A stretch of DNA of 64,000 nucleotides from an uncultured Mediterranea sp. (GTDB lineage Bacteria; Bacteroidota; Bacteroidia; Bacteroidales; Bacteroidaceae): positions 1 to 64,000 of the forward strand of contig CAMCUZ010000007.1 of assembly GCA_945879145.1 (NCBI GenBank), in the 5' to 3' direction. Under the pieces are notes generated by a model, which worked only from the letters and a program-made list of their open reading frames with translations, did not search any database and had not been told where the DNA came from. Position 1 is the stretch's first letter. Each line of letters begins with the position of its first letter. The translations under genes were made by a program, and so were the position numbers. Shown here piece after piece: positions 45,774 to 54,495 of the stretch.

Positions 45774-48122
45774 TTACTTCAGTGCTTCGTGCATCGATGC
45801 TGCGGCACGGCGTCCGTCGCCCATGGCGAGAATAACCGTGGCACCACCGCGCACAATGTCGCCACCTGCATAGATGGTGGGGATGTTGCTCTGCATCTGC
45901 TCGTTCACGGCAATGGTGTTCTTGCGTCCCAGTTCAAGACCCTCCACAGACTTGGGCACGATGGGGTTGGGTGAAACACCCACAGCAACAATAGCCATGT
46001 CAATATCCAGTGTGACGGTAGCACCAGGGATAGCCACCGGACTGCGGCGACCGCTGGCATCGGGCTCGCCCAGTTCCATCTTCTGCAGTACGACCTGCTT
46101 CACGGCACCCTTTTCATCGGCAATGTATTCAATGGGGTTGTGGAGTGTCATGAACTCGATTCCCTCTTCCTTGGCATGTTTCACCTCCTCCAGGCGGGCA
46201 GGCATTTCAGCTTCGCTACGGCGATAGACGATACGCACCTTCTCTGCACCCAGTCGCTTGGCTGTGCGGCACGAATCCATGGCCGTATTACCACCACCCA
46301 CTACAATCACGCTCTTGGCGGGGTTAATCGGGGTGTCGGTCTCGGGATTCGAGGCATCCATCAGGTTCACACGGGTCAGGTATTCGTTGCTCGACATGAT
46401 GTTGACGCTATTCTCTCCGGGGATGCCCATGAAGTTGGGCAGACCAGCACCTGAGGCGATGAAGATGCCCTTGAAGCCCTGCTTCTGCAGGTCGGCAACG
46501 CCTTCGGTCTTTCCGATGATGCAGTCTTTGATAAAGTGAACGCCCATCTTCTCCAGGTTGTGAATCTCCACATCCACAATCTTGTTGGGCAGGCGGAATT
46601 CGGGAATACCATACTTCAGCACACCGCCAATCTCATGCAGTGCTTCGAAGACCGTCACGTCGTAACCATACTTCACCATGTCGCCTGCAAAGCTCAAACC
46701 GGCAGGACCCGAACCTACTACTGCCACCTTCATGCCGTTGCGGGGAGCCATCTCGGGCAGAATCATGTTACCACTCTCCCGCTCGTAGTCGGCCACAAAG
46801 CGCTCCAGGTTGCCAATAGCTACGGCAGGCTCGTTCATCTTCAGGTGGATACACTGGCTTTCGCACTGCTTCTCCTGCGGACAAACACGACCGCAGACGG
46901 CAGGCAGGGCAGAAGTATGTTTCAGCACGCGGGCAGCTGCAATGAATTCACCACGCTCTACGTTCTTGATGAATGAGGGTATGTTGATGCTGACGGGGCA
47001 GCCCTGCATACAGGTGGGATTGGCACAGTCAAGGCAACGCTTCGCTTCGGTCATGGCTTGCTCACGGGTATAGCCGGTGTTCACCTCTTCAGTACGCGTG
47101 GTGGCACGATAGACGGGGTCCAGCTCGTTCATCGGGCAGCGGGCAATCGCCGTGCGCTCCTTCGGCTTCATGCTCTTGCGGAGCTCTTCACGCCAGGGGG
47201 CTTTGCGGTCGAGCAACTCCGAGAGAGGAGCTTCAGCGGCATTGCCAGCACCAAGCTGACAGGTCGTTTGGGCCTGGGTTTCGGCAGTGGCCTCTACATG
47301 GGCCGTGGCATTCAAGTGGCTCATCTCTTCACGCTCTACGTTCTTGAACGAACCCATGCGTTTGAACATCTCATCGAAGTCCACCTGATGACCATCAAAC
47401 TCAGGACCATCCACGCAGACAAACTTGGTCTTTCCACCCACCGTAATGCGGCAGGCACCACACATACCTGTACCATCTACCATGATGGTGTTGAGCGAAA
47501 CGTCGGTGGGCACATTGTATTTCTTGGTGAGCAGACAGCAGAATTTCATCATGATGGCAGGGCCGATGGCGAAACATTTGTTCACCGTCTCGCGCTGGAT
47601 GACCTTCTCGATGCCTTCGGTAACCAGACCTTTCGTGCCGTATGAACCATCGTCGGTCATAATGATGACCTCATCCGATGATTTTCTGACCTCTTCCTCC
47701 AGGATAATCAGTTCCTTGGTGCGTCCAGCCAGCACGGAGATGACCTTGTTGCCTGCTGCCTTCAGGGCCTGAATGATGGGGAGCATGGGAGCTACACCTA
47801 CACCACCTCCGGCGCAAACTACGGTTCCAAACTTCTCGATGTGGGTGGCTTGTCCCAGCGGACCGACAACGTCGAGGATGTAGTCGCCTGCATTCAGGCG
47901 GCAGAGCTTGGTGGAAGAGAGTCCCACCTCTTGTACAACCAGTGTGATGGTTCCTTTGGCCAGGTCAGCACCGGCTATGGTGAGCGGCATGCGTTCACCC
48001 ATTTCATCGACACGTACGATGACAAAGTGGCCAGCCTTACGCGATTGTGCAATCAGCGGAGCCTCCACTTCGAACTTGAACACTTTCTCAGAAAATTGTT
48101 CCTTGCTAATGATTTTGTTCAT
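45774..48122 (-). CDS. NfnAB-like fusion: DHOD-B-type flavoprotein plus GltD-type NADPH oxidoreductase
   Basis: This 782-residue two-part enzyme joins two flavoproteins. Residues 1-265 are a ferredoxin-reductase/DHOD-B-like module with a [2Fe-2S] group (GMCGACRITVGG, Cys221, Cys224, Cys236). Residues about 320-782 resemble the glutamate synthase small subunit, with Cys363/366/371/375 and Cys410/414/420/424 for two [4Fe-4S] clusters, an FAD motif VVGSGPAGLSFAG and an NADP motif VVGGGNTAMDS. The two halves correspond to NfnA and NfnB, the bifurcating NADH-dependent ferredoxin:NADP+ oxidoreductase. No glutamate synthase large subunit is nearby, which favours this role. Activity is inferred. Confidence 0.9.
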   Translation of the reverse strand: MNKIISKEQFSEKVFKFEVEAPLIAQSRKAGHFVIVRVDEMGERMPLTIAGADLAKGTITLVVQEVGLSSTKLCRLNAGDYILDVVGPLGQATHIEKFGTVVCAGGGVGVAPMLPIIQALKAAGNKVISVLAGRTKELIILEEEVRKSSDEVIIMTDDGSYGTKGLVTEGIEKVIQRETVNKCFAIGPAIMMKFCCLLTKKYNVPTDVSLNTIMVDGTGMCGACRITVGGKTKFVCVDGPEFDGHQVDFDEMFKRMGSFKNVEREEMSHLNATAHVEATAETQAQTTCQLGAGNAAEAPLSELLDRKAPWREELRKSMKPKERTAIARCPMNELDPVYRATTRTEEVNTGYTREQAMTEAKRCLDCANPTCMQGCPVSINIPSFIKNVERGEFIAAARVLKHTSALPAVCGRVCPQEKQCESQCIHLKMNEPAVAIGNLERFVADYERESGNMILPEMAPRNGMKVAVVGSGPAGLSFAGDMVKYGYDVTVFEALHEIGGVLKYGIPEFRLPNKIVDVEIHNLEKMGVHFIKDCIIGKTEGVADLQKQGFKGIFIASGAGLPNFMGIPGENSVNIMSSNEYLTRVNLMDASNPETDTPINPAKSVIVVGGGNTAMDSCRTAKRLGAEKVRIVYRRSEAEMPARLEEVKHAKEEGIEFMTLHNPIEYIADEKGAVKQVVLQKMELGEPDASGRRSPVAIPGATVTLDIDMAIVAVGVSPNPIVPKSVEGLELGRKNTIAVNEQMQSNIPTIYAGGDIVRGGATVILAMGDGRRAAASMHEALK

Positions 48123-48167
48123 TACACTCTTTTTGCTATGTTTTTTGTTGGTATATACGTTTCATGG

Positions 48168-48214
48168 GTTGAGTTTACGTAAATGCAAAAGCACGTTTAT
48201 TTCGTTAACTCAAC
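48168..48214 (-). promoter_or_regulatory. 5' leader stem-loop of the Nfn-like gene
   Basis: GTTGAGTT (48168-48175) and AACTCAAC (48207-48214) are perfect inverted repeats, extended inward by ACG/CGT and AAAT/ATTT with small bulges, about 15 pairs in all. It begins where transcription from the -7 box at 48217 should start, so the mRNA would carry a hairpin at its very 5' end. Confidence 0.6.
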
Positions 48215-48216
48215 AG

Positions 48217-48224
48217 CAAAAGTA
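48217..48224 (-). promoter_or_regulatory. -7 element of the Nfn-like gene
   Basis: On the minus strand this reads TACTTTTG, matching TAnnTTTG, 95 bases before the ATG. No -33 match. Confidence 0.5.
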
Positions 48225-48287
48225 GTGTATTTCTGTTATCTGAAAAAATAAAAGGAAGACAAAATGTTTAATTTGGACAAAATTTGT

Positions 48288-48668
48288 CTATTTTTGGACG
48301 AATGTGTTAGTTCGGGTGGTGTGGAGCTCCACTCCAGCGGCATCAATATCGGCATTCATGGGGGGATTTCGCTTCAGCAGGATGAGGTCTATCTCCTGGA
48401 TGGTGGGGAAGTCGTGGTAGAGCCGATGGATGATGCGTCCGGCCACGTGCTCCAGCAGCTTCGAGGGTATGTTCATCTCCTCGCGTACGGCAGTAAAGAT
48501 GTCGGCATAGCTCACTGTATCGTTCACGTTGTCGCTCTCCATGGCTTGGCTGAAGTCGGTGCCCAGGCGCAGGTTGATGGTGAAGTCGTTGCCCACCAGT
48601 TGTTCCTGGGGCGCTACGCCGTGATAGGCGTGGAAGTGGAGGTTTTGTAGGAGAATATACTGTTTCAT
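48288..48668 (-). CDS. folB: Dihydroneopterin aldolase
   Basis: This 126-residue FolB protein of the tunnelling fold forms an octamer and cleaves dihydroneopterin in folate synthesis. Family blocks are FHAYHGVAPQEQLVGNDFTI, VNDTVSYADIF, LLEHVAGRI and the lysine-containing LLKRNPPMNAD. Length is normal. It lies upstream of the Nfn-like gene on the same strand with 165 bases between, which hold that gene's promoter, so the two may be separate units. Confidence 0.95.
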   Translation of the reverse strand: MKQYILLQNLHFHAYHGVAPQEQLVGNDFTINLRLGTDFSQAMESDNVNDTVSYADIFTAVREEMNIPSKLLEHVAGRIIHRLYHDFPTIQEIDLILLKRNPPMNADIDAAGVELHTTRTNTFVQK

Positions 48669-48732
48669 TGTGGCCAGTGTAGTGAATCGGTTACTGTTCG
48701 TTAGCTATCGGTTATGTTTCGTAAGAAAAGAA

Positions 48733-48779
48733 AGAGAAGGTAAAGAGGGGCTGTTGGTGTGCGACTCTTTACCTTCTCT
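48733..48779 (-). terminator. Terminator after malQ
   Basis: A perfect 15-bp stem (48733-48747 with 48765-48779, AGAGAAGGTAAAGAG) with a 17-base loop is followed on the minus strand by TTTCTTTTCTT. It is 6 bases past the malQ stop. Confidence 0.9.
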
Positions 48780-48784
48780 GTAGA

Positions 48785-51469
48785 TTATCGGCCTGAAAGG
48801 GCAATCAGCTGTCTGATTTTCTCGTTCAACTGGTCGGATTTCATCAGCTCTTCAAGCGAGAGGTGCATCCGCCAGCGCCAGTAGTGGCGTGGGTTGGCCG
48901 GTACGTTGATACGCTCTGCCTGGGCATCGGGGTTGCGCAAGTTGCCGTCTATCGAGAGCCAGTCTTGCCAAGAGAGGATGCAGAGGATGGAGGCCCCCTT
49001 TAAGTGCTGGGTTACAATCTCTTCACACAGGTGGGCATCGGCCACCGCTGGTGCAGCACCTTGGTGGCCTAACATCTGGTTGTAGAAGTGCTGCGTCTGT
49101 TCCGCATTCTCCTCCCACCAGCCACGCAGGGTGGACATGTCGTGAGTCGAGATGGTGCATACCGAGCGATAGGGATAGGCGTACGGATTCGCAAACTCCT
49201 GCTTGGGGTCCTTAGGCATGCGCTGAATCTCGAGCGAGAGGATGCGCAGGTCGTTCATGACCCAAGGTACACAGTCGGGAATCATGCCCAGGTCTTCACC
49301 GCATACCAACATGTTGGTGCTCTGCGTAAGCTGCGGCAACTTCTTCATCGCCTGCTCTCCCCAGAAGTCGTTGTGACGGTGGTAGTAGTAGTGGTCATAG
49401 AGCCGGTTGAAGCAGGCCTTCTCCCAGTCGTTCAGCGCACGGTAGATAAAGTCGTGCTGCACGCTGATGCGGGGGTGGAAGAGGTTGGGATGGTTGCGGT
49501 CGGGCACGAAGAGCACATCGCTGATCAGACTGTACAATCCGTCGCGTATCTGGATGCTGGCTTCGTCCGTCTTGCCTGCAAAGTAGGCTTCTACCTTGCG
49601 TTGGGTGTCAAACTCCGGCTTCATCGCATAGATTTCCCACGTGTTGGTGGTCTGCAGGAAGGTCTCCTTCACGTAGTCGGTATGGGCACCAAACAGCTGT
49701 CCGAGGAAGTACTCATGGATGTAGGGCTTGGTGTAGAGCGCTTCGTTGAAGTGCAGGCCATAGCTTTCAATCTCTTCACGCGACATGGGGAGTGAGGGCA
49801 CAAATTGTCCCAGCAGTCCATGCACGGCATGCATCGGAATCTCCCAGATGCGGAAGAAGCCCAGGATATGGTCAATGCGGTAGGCATCAAAGTATTCCGA
49901 CATCTTCTTGAAGCGGCGCATCCACCAGGCATAGCCATCCTGCTCCATGATATCCCAGTTGTAGGTAGGGAATCCCCAGTTCTGTCCGTTCACCGAGAAG
50001 TCATCGGGTGGTGCTCCGGCCTGTCCATTCAGGTTGAAGTAGTGGGGCTCCGTCCAGGCCTCTACGCTGTTGCGGCTGATACCGATGGGGATATCGCCTT
50101 TGAGCACTACACCATGCTGGTGCGCATATTCGCTGGCGGCAAGCAGCTGGCAATGCAGGTTGAACTGGATATAGAGGTAGATGCCCGTCTCCTGGTGACG
50201 TTGCTTGCAGAGCGCCTCGATCTCCTCCGCGTCATAGGTCGCAAATTCGGGCCATTGGCGGAAGTCCGGTGTGCCAAACGTGTCGCGCAGGTAGCTGAAG
50301 GCTGCGTAGGGTTGCAGCCACTGCTTGTTGGCTTCAAAGAACTGCTTGAACTCCTCCGAGGCGAGTACCGCTTCCCCTTCCTGCTTGAAGATGAGGTGGA
50401 AGTACTCCCACTTCACTTGATTCACGGCCTCATAGTCTATTTGGGGCAGGGCATTCAGCTCTTTTTGGCGGCGGTTGAAGGCGGCCATCTGCTTCTTGTC
50501 CTTCAGTGTGCCGAGCTGACGCAGGTCGGTGTACATCGGGTGGAACGCATAGATGGAGATGCTGTTGTAGGGATAAGAGTCGGTCCACGTATGGGTGATG
50601 GTGGTGTCGTTGATGGGCAGAATCTGAACGGCCCGTTGATTGGTCTTTACGGCCCAGTCGATCATCAGCTTCAGGTCGCCGAAGTCACCCACACCCATGC
50701 TCTTCTCCGAGCGGAGGGAGAAGACGGGAATGGCTGTACCTGCACCCTTCCATTGGGGCAGGTCGAAATAGACGTAGCGGTCGCCGGTGACCAGGGTCTC
50801 GTTGGCCTCCAGTCCCGGATCGCTTTGGTAGCGGTTGGGGTTGCTTTCCCAGGCCACGACGCGTTTCTCTTTTTTATTATAGAGTACAAACTTATACTCC
50901 AGTGGGAAGCTCAACTTCGAAGCGTCCAGCTCCACTTGCCATTCGGGAAAGTCGATGTCACTCATGGGCACCGCCTTTTCCGCATTCCAGTAGCCCAGCA
51001 ACTCCTGGTTGCCGCAGATGCAGAGGGTGTGGTTCTCGTCAATCTGGGGTGCATACGCCTTCACAACCCATCCCCTTTTCTGTGACTTAGGGGCCGCACT
51101 GCGCTTCTTGTGGGCCAACAACGATTGGGTGAAGGCTGAGGTAAAGAAGTACTGCTGCTCAGGAAGATTCTTCCAGCAGTCTTCCAGTCGGTAGTTCTGC
51201 TGTTTGCTTTTGCCGCAATGCAGGGTGCGAGGTAGGTTGTTCCATTCCGAACGAACCACCGCATGGTTGCGGAAGATGTGGTAGCAGTAGTGTACGATAC
51301 CCTCTGCTGGGCACCCCATTTCCACCTCAGCATGCCAGTGGATGCCATCTTCGGTGTGCATCTCCACGGCCTGTTCCAGCTGGTTGCCACCCAACTCAGG
51401 GGTTGAGCCAGATACTCTGACCTCTTCGCCCCAGTTGGTACGATACTCGATGTTGAATGATAGAGTCAT
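48785..51469 (-). CDS. malQ: 4-alpha-glucanotransferase with two CBM20 modules
   Basis: This 894-residue GH77 enzyme rearranges alpha-1,4-glucans (disproportionation). Two starch-binding CBM20 modules lie at the N-terminus: about 1-105 (VRVSGSTPELGGNQLEQAV) and about 130-235 (LCICGNQELLGYWNAEKAV). The GH77 core starts near 250, with SLRSEKSMGVGDFGDLK, YRIDHILGFFRIWEIP with the catalytic aspartate, and VCGEDLGMIPDCV. The layout is that of plant DPE2-like enzymes, which use maltose and glycogen. No signal peptide, so it acts on cytoplasmic glucan. It lies 137 bases after nrdJ. Confidence 0.95.
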   Translation of the reverse strand: MTLSFNIEYRTNWGEEVRVSGSTPELGGNQLEQAVEMHTEDGIHWHAEVEMGCPAEGIVHYCYHIFRNHAVVRSEWNNLPRTLHCGKSKQQNYRLEDCWKNLPEQQYFFTSAFTQSLLAHKKRSAAPKSQKRGWVVKAYAPQIDENHTLCICGNQELLGYWNAEKAVPMSDIDFPEWQVELDASKLSFPLEYKFVLYNKKEKRVVAWESNPNRYQSDPGLEANETLVTGDRYVYFDLPQWKGAGTAIPVFSLRSEKSMGVGDFGDLKLMIDWAVKTNQRAVQILPINDTTITHTWTDSYPYNSISIYAFHPMYTDLRQLGTLKDKKQMAAFNRRQKELNALPQIDYEAVNQVKWEYFHLIFKQEGEAVLASEEFKQFFEANKQWLQPYAAFSYLRDTFGTPDFRQWPEFATYDAEEIEALCKQRHQETGIYLYIQFNLHCQLLAASEYAHQHGVVLKGDIPIGISRNSVEAWTEPHYFNLNGQAGAPPDDFSVNGQNWGFPTYNWDIMEQDGYAWWMRRFKKMSEYFDAYRIDHILGFFRIWEIPMHAVHGLLGQFVPSLPMSREEIESYGLHFNEALYTKPYIHEYFLGQLFGAHTDYVKETFLQTTNTWEIYAMKPEFDTQRKVEAYFAGKTDEASIQIRDGLYSLISDVLFVPDRNHPNLFHPRISVQHDFIYRALNDWEKACFNRLYDHYYYHRHNDFWGEQAMKKLPQLTQSTNMLVCGEDLGMIPDCVPWVMNDLRILSLEIQRMPKDPKQEFANPYAYPYRSVCTISTHDMSTLRGWWEENAEQTQHFYNQMLGHQGAAPAVADAHLCEEIVTQHLKGASILCILSWQDWLSIDGNLRNPDAQAERINVPANPRHYWRWRMHLSLEELMKSDQLNEKIRQLIALSGR

Positions 51470-51488
51470 ATATTAGATATTAAAATTA

Positions 51489-51552
51489 AGCTATAGTTAC
51501 TTTTCACTATGCAAGTTTAGACATTTCTTGTCAGATTCAAGTAACTATAGCT
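51489..51552. repeat. Perfect 14-bp inverted repeat between nrdJ and malQ
   Basis: AGCTATAGTTACTT (51489-51502) and its exact complement (51539-51552) enclose 36 bases, which include a smaller GACA/TGTC hairpin. No T run follows on the minus strand, so it is not a standard terminator. It sits 20 bases before the malQ ATG. It could be an operator, an RNA processing stem or the end of nrdJ mRNA. Confidence 0.75.
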
Positions 51553-51606
51553 CATTAATATACTAAAAATAAATTGCAAACGTTTGTGTACGGTTGGTAC
51601 GGTCGG

Positions 51607-54144
51607 TTATCCGCAACGTGAGGCACCGCAGGTGGTGCAGATCAAGCACCCTTCTTGATAGACCAGTGTCTCGTTGCCGCAGTTGGGGCACTTCTTGCCG
51701 TTGGCTGCTGTACCGTCCAGCACATACTTCTTCAGTGCGCGCTCTACGCCGTTCTTCCAGGTGTTGATGTTTTCGCTGTCGAGCTGGAGCGAGCTGACCA
51801 GTTTCATCACCTGTTCAATGGGCATGCGGTAGCGCAACACGCCCGAAATCAGTTTGGCGTAGTTCCAGTACTCCTTGTTGAACTTTTCCGAGAGTCCTTC
51901 GATGGTCACCTTGTAGCCTCGTTTGTTCTCAAATTGGAAGTCGTAGCGCTTGTTGCCGTTTTCATCCACGTTCTTGATGATATGGCCTGTCGTGACGTTC
52001 TTGGGCAGTACGATGCCTTCATCGTCATCCAGCACACCGGTGAAGATTTCGTAGGGATGTCCGTCGAGCAGGCCGACGAAGGCCACCCACTTCTCCTTGT
52101 TGTTCTGAAAACGAACGACATCAGCTTCCAGGATACGCGGACGTACCTCTACTACCGTAGGCGGTTTGCAGGGGGGCAACTCCTCTTTCTTGTCCTTCTT
52201 GGTGGAGATTAAGACGCCTGAGCGTGAACCGTCGCGATAGACGGTGCATCCCTTGCAGCCCGAACGCCAAGCTTCTACATAGAGGCGGTTTACCAACTCT
52301 TCATCCACGTCGCTGGGCAGGTTGATGGTTACGCTGATGGAGTGGTCCACCCACTTCTGGATGCGTCCTTGCATCTTCACCTTCATGAGCCAATCCACGT
52401 CGTTCGAGGTGGCTTTGAAGTAGGGCGACTGGGCCACCAGGCGGTCAATATCTTCCTGGGTATATTTTTTTGCCGGGTCGTAGCCGTTGGCCTCCATCCA
52501 GGTCACGAACTTGGGGTGGAAGACGATGTACTCCTCAAAGGCATCACCCGTCTCGTCGATATAGTCCACGTGTACGTTGGTATCGTTGGGGTTCACCTTG
52601 CGGCGGCGCTTATAGACGGGGAGGAAGACGGGTTCAATGCCCGAGGTGGTCTGGGTCATTAAGCTGGTGGTACCGGTCGGGGCAATGGTCAGACAGGCGA
52701 TGTTGCGTCGGCCATACTGCTTCATCTCCTCGTAGAGTTCCGGGTCAGCCTCACGTAAGCGGTTGATGAAGGGGTTGTTCTTTTCGCGTTCCGAGTCATA
52801 CACCGCAAAGGCGCCACGCTCCTTGGCCATGTTGACTGATGAGCGGTAGGCGTTCAGTGCGATGGTCTTGTGGACCTCTTCGGAGAACTGCGTAGCCTCC
52901 TCGGTGCCGTAGCGCAGGTTGAGGGCGGCCAGCATATCACCTTCTGCCGTGATGCCCACGCCGGTGCGTCGGCCCTGTCCGCTCTTCTTATAGATCTTCT
53001 TCCAGAGTTCGCGTTCAGTCTCCTTCACTTCGTCGCTTTCGGGGTCTGAATCAATCTTCTCCATGATGCGTTCAATCTTTTCCAGTTCCAGGTCGATGAT
53101 ATCGTCCATGATGCGCTGGGCCAGTGCGACGTGCTTCTTGAAGAGCTCGAAGTCGAAGTAGGCTTCAGGCGTGAAGGGATTCACTACGTAGGAGTAGAGG
53201 TTGATGGCCAGCAGGCGGCAGGAGTCGTAGGGACAGAGGGGGATTTCGCCGCAGGGATTGGTGGATACGGTGCGGTAACCCAGGTCTGCATAACAGTCGG
53301 GAACTGATTCACGCAGTATCGTGTCCCAGAATAAGACACCAGGCTCAGCCGATTTCCATGCGTTGTGCACAATCTTTTTCCAGAGGGCCGAGGCATCAAT
53401 CTCCTTGGTCACTGTGGGCGTTTGGGCATCGATGGGGTATTGTTGCATGAAGGGCTTGCCCTCGATGGCGGCCTGCATGAAGTCGTCGGTGAGCTTCACC
53501 GAGACGTTGGCACCCGTCACCTTGCCTTCGGTCATCTTCGCGTCAATGAATGATTCCGAGTCGGGATGCTTGATGGAGACGCTCAGCATGAGCGCACCAC
53601 GGCGACCATCTTGAGCCACCTCACGGGTGGAGTTGGAGTAGCGCTCCATAAAGGGGACAAGGCCCGTAGAGGTCAGTGCGGAGTTTTTCACCGGTGAGCC
53701 CTTCGGACGGATGTGCGAGAGGTCATGTCCCACGCCACCGCGTCGTTTCATCAGCTGCACCTGCTCCTCATCTACTTTGAAGATAGCACCGTAGGAGTCG
53801 GCCTCTCCGTCCACTCCGATGACGAAGCAATTCGAGAGTGAGGCCACCTGGAAGTTGTTTCCAATACCCGTCATGGGGCTTCCCTGTGGCACGATGTACT
53901 TGAAGTGGTCTAACAAGCCGAACAGCTCTTCGGCGCTCAGCGGATTGGGGTATTTGGCCTCAATGCGTGCCACTTCGTTGGCAATACGCCAATGCATGTC
54001 TTCGGGAGATTGCTCATAGATGTTCCCGAAGGAGTCCTTGACTGCATACTTGTTTACCCAAACTCTTGCAGCCAATTCGTCGCCCGTAAAGTAACGCAAG
54101 GATGCGTTGTAGGCTTCGTCGTAAGTGTAAGTCTTCTGTTCCAC
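51607..54144 (-). CDS. nrdJ: Adenosylcobalamin-dependent ribonucleotide reductase (class II)
   Basis: This 845-residue enzyme makes deoxyribonucleotides without oxygen-dependent radical chemistry. Blocks include SLSNCFVIGVDG (Cys106 is a likely redox cysteine), NPCGEIPLCPYDSCR (active-site cysteine region) and LTIAPTGTTSLMTQTTSG. The C-terminus has a zinc-ribbon-like pair CPNCGNETLVYQEGCLICTTC plus a final CG, probably for re-reduction. Dependence on B12 is inferred from family likeness. It has a good promoter. No cobalamin riboswitch is recognisable in its leader. Confidence 0.93.
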   Translation of the reverse strand: MEQKTYTYDEAYNASLRYFTGDELAARVWVNKYAVKDSFGNIYEQSPEDMHWRIANEVARIEAKYPNPLSAEELFGLLDHFKYIVPQGSPMTGIGNNFQVASLSNCFVIGVDGEADSYGAIFKVDEEQVQLMKRRGGVGHDLSHIRPKGSPVKNSALTSTGLVPFMERYSNSTREVAQDGRRGALMLSVSIKHPDSESFIDAKMTEGKVTGANVSVKLTDDFMQAAIEGKPFMQQYPIDAQTPTVTKEIDASALWKKIVHNAWKSAEPGVLFWDTILRESVPDCYADLGYRTVSTNPCGEIPLCPYDSCRLLAINLYSYVVNPFTPEAYFDFELFKKHVALAQRIMDDIIDLELEKIERIMEKIDSDPESDEVKETERELWKKIYKKSGQGRRTGVGITAEGDMLAALNLRYGTEEATQFSEEVHKTIALNAYRSSVNMAKERGAFAVYDSEREKNNPFINRLREADPELYEEMKQYGRRNIACLTIAPTGTTSLMTQTTSGIEPVFLPVYKRRRKVNPNDTNVHVDYIDETGDAFEEYIVFHPKFVTWMEANGYDPAKKYTQEDIDRLVAQSPYFKATSNDVDWLMKVKMQGRIQKWVDHSISVTINLPSDVDEELVNRLYVEAWRSGCKGCTVYRDGSRSGVLISTKKDKKEELPPCKPPTVVEVRPRILEADVVRFQNNKEKWVAFVGLLDGHPYEIFTGVLDDDEGIVLPKNVTTGHIIKNVDENGNKRYDFQFENKRGYKVTIEGLSEKFNKEYWNYAKLISGVLRYRMPIEQVMKLVSSLQLDSENINTWKNGVERALKKYVLDGTAANGKKCPNCGNETLVYQEGCLICTTCGASRCG

Positions 54145-54224
54145 GATATAGAATTATAGTTAGATTGTTATCAAACCTTGTTTATTTGTAGAAGTAAGGT
54201 TGGATTAGTTTGGTAAAAGCGGTG

Positions 54225-54256
54225 CAAAACTAATTAGGATTTTTGAATTGACCAAA
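54225..54256 (-). promoter_or_regulatory. Promoter of nrdJ
   Basis: On the minus strand TTTG (54256-54253), a 20-bp spacer and TAGTTTTG (54232-54225) match the Bacteroidota promoter. It leaves a leader of about 75 nt. Confidence 0.72.
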
Positions 54257-54285
54257 CAAAACTATAAAAAGTTTCTTTCGAGATG

Positions 54286-54365
54286 AAAAGTTTTCCAAAA
54301 CAGAGAAAATGATTATTGCAAATCAAGTAGTTGTAATAATTGGTAGGAGCAAAAGTTTTCCGAAA
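54286..54365. repeat. Direct repeat pair upstream of nrdJ promoter
   Basis: AAAAGTTTTCC(A/G)AAA occurs at 54286 and 54351 in the space between the divergent nrdJ and nitroreductase genes. A partial third copy (AAAAAGTTTCTTTC) lies at about 54266. They lie just upstream of the nrdJ -33 element and could bind a regulator. The rest of the intergenic stretch 54145-54495 shows only the two promoters. Confidence 0.5.
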
Positions 54366-54468
54366 TGAAAATTCTGTATGGATGATAGCAATTTAATTTG
54401 AGCAGTCAGTGGAGTGGTCTAGGTGATAATTTATGTTCTTTTATGATATGGGGGAAAGAAACTTTCTG

Positions 54469-54476
54469 TATATTTG
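54469..54476 (+). promoter_or_regulatory. -7 element of the nitroreductase gene
   Basis: TATATTTG matches TAnnTTTG and lies 20 bases before the ATG, giving a very short leader. No -33 match. Confidence 0.5.
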
Positions 54477-54495
54477 CCACCAAAATAATAGAATC

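Noticed and set aside
49805..51085. A 426-codon plus-strand frame
   Set aside because: It is antisense to malQ, whose CBM20 and GH77 motifs are clear.
54145..54224. Cobalamin riboswitch before nrdJ
   Set aside because: The leader is only about 75 nt and lacks a recognisable B12 box.
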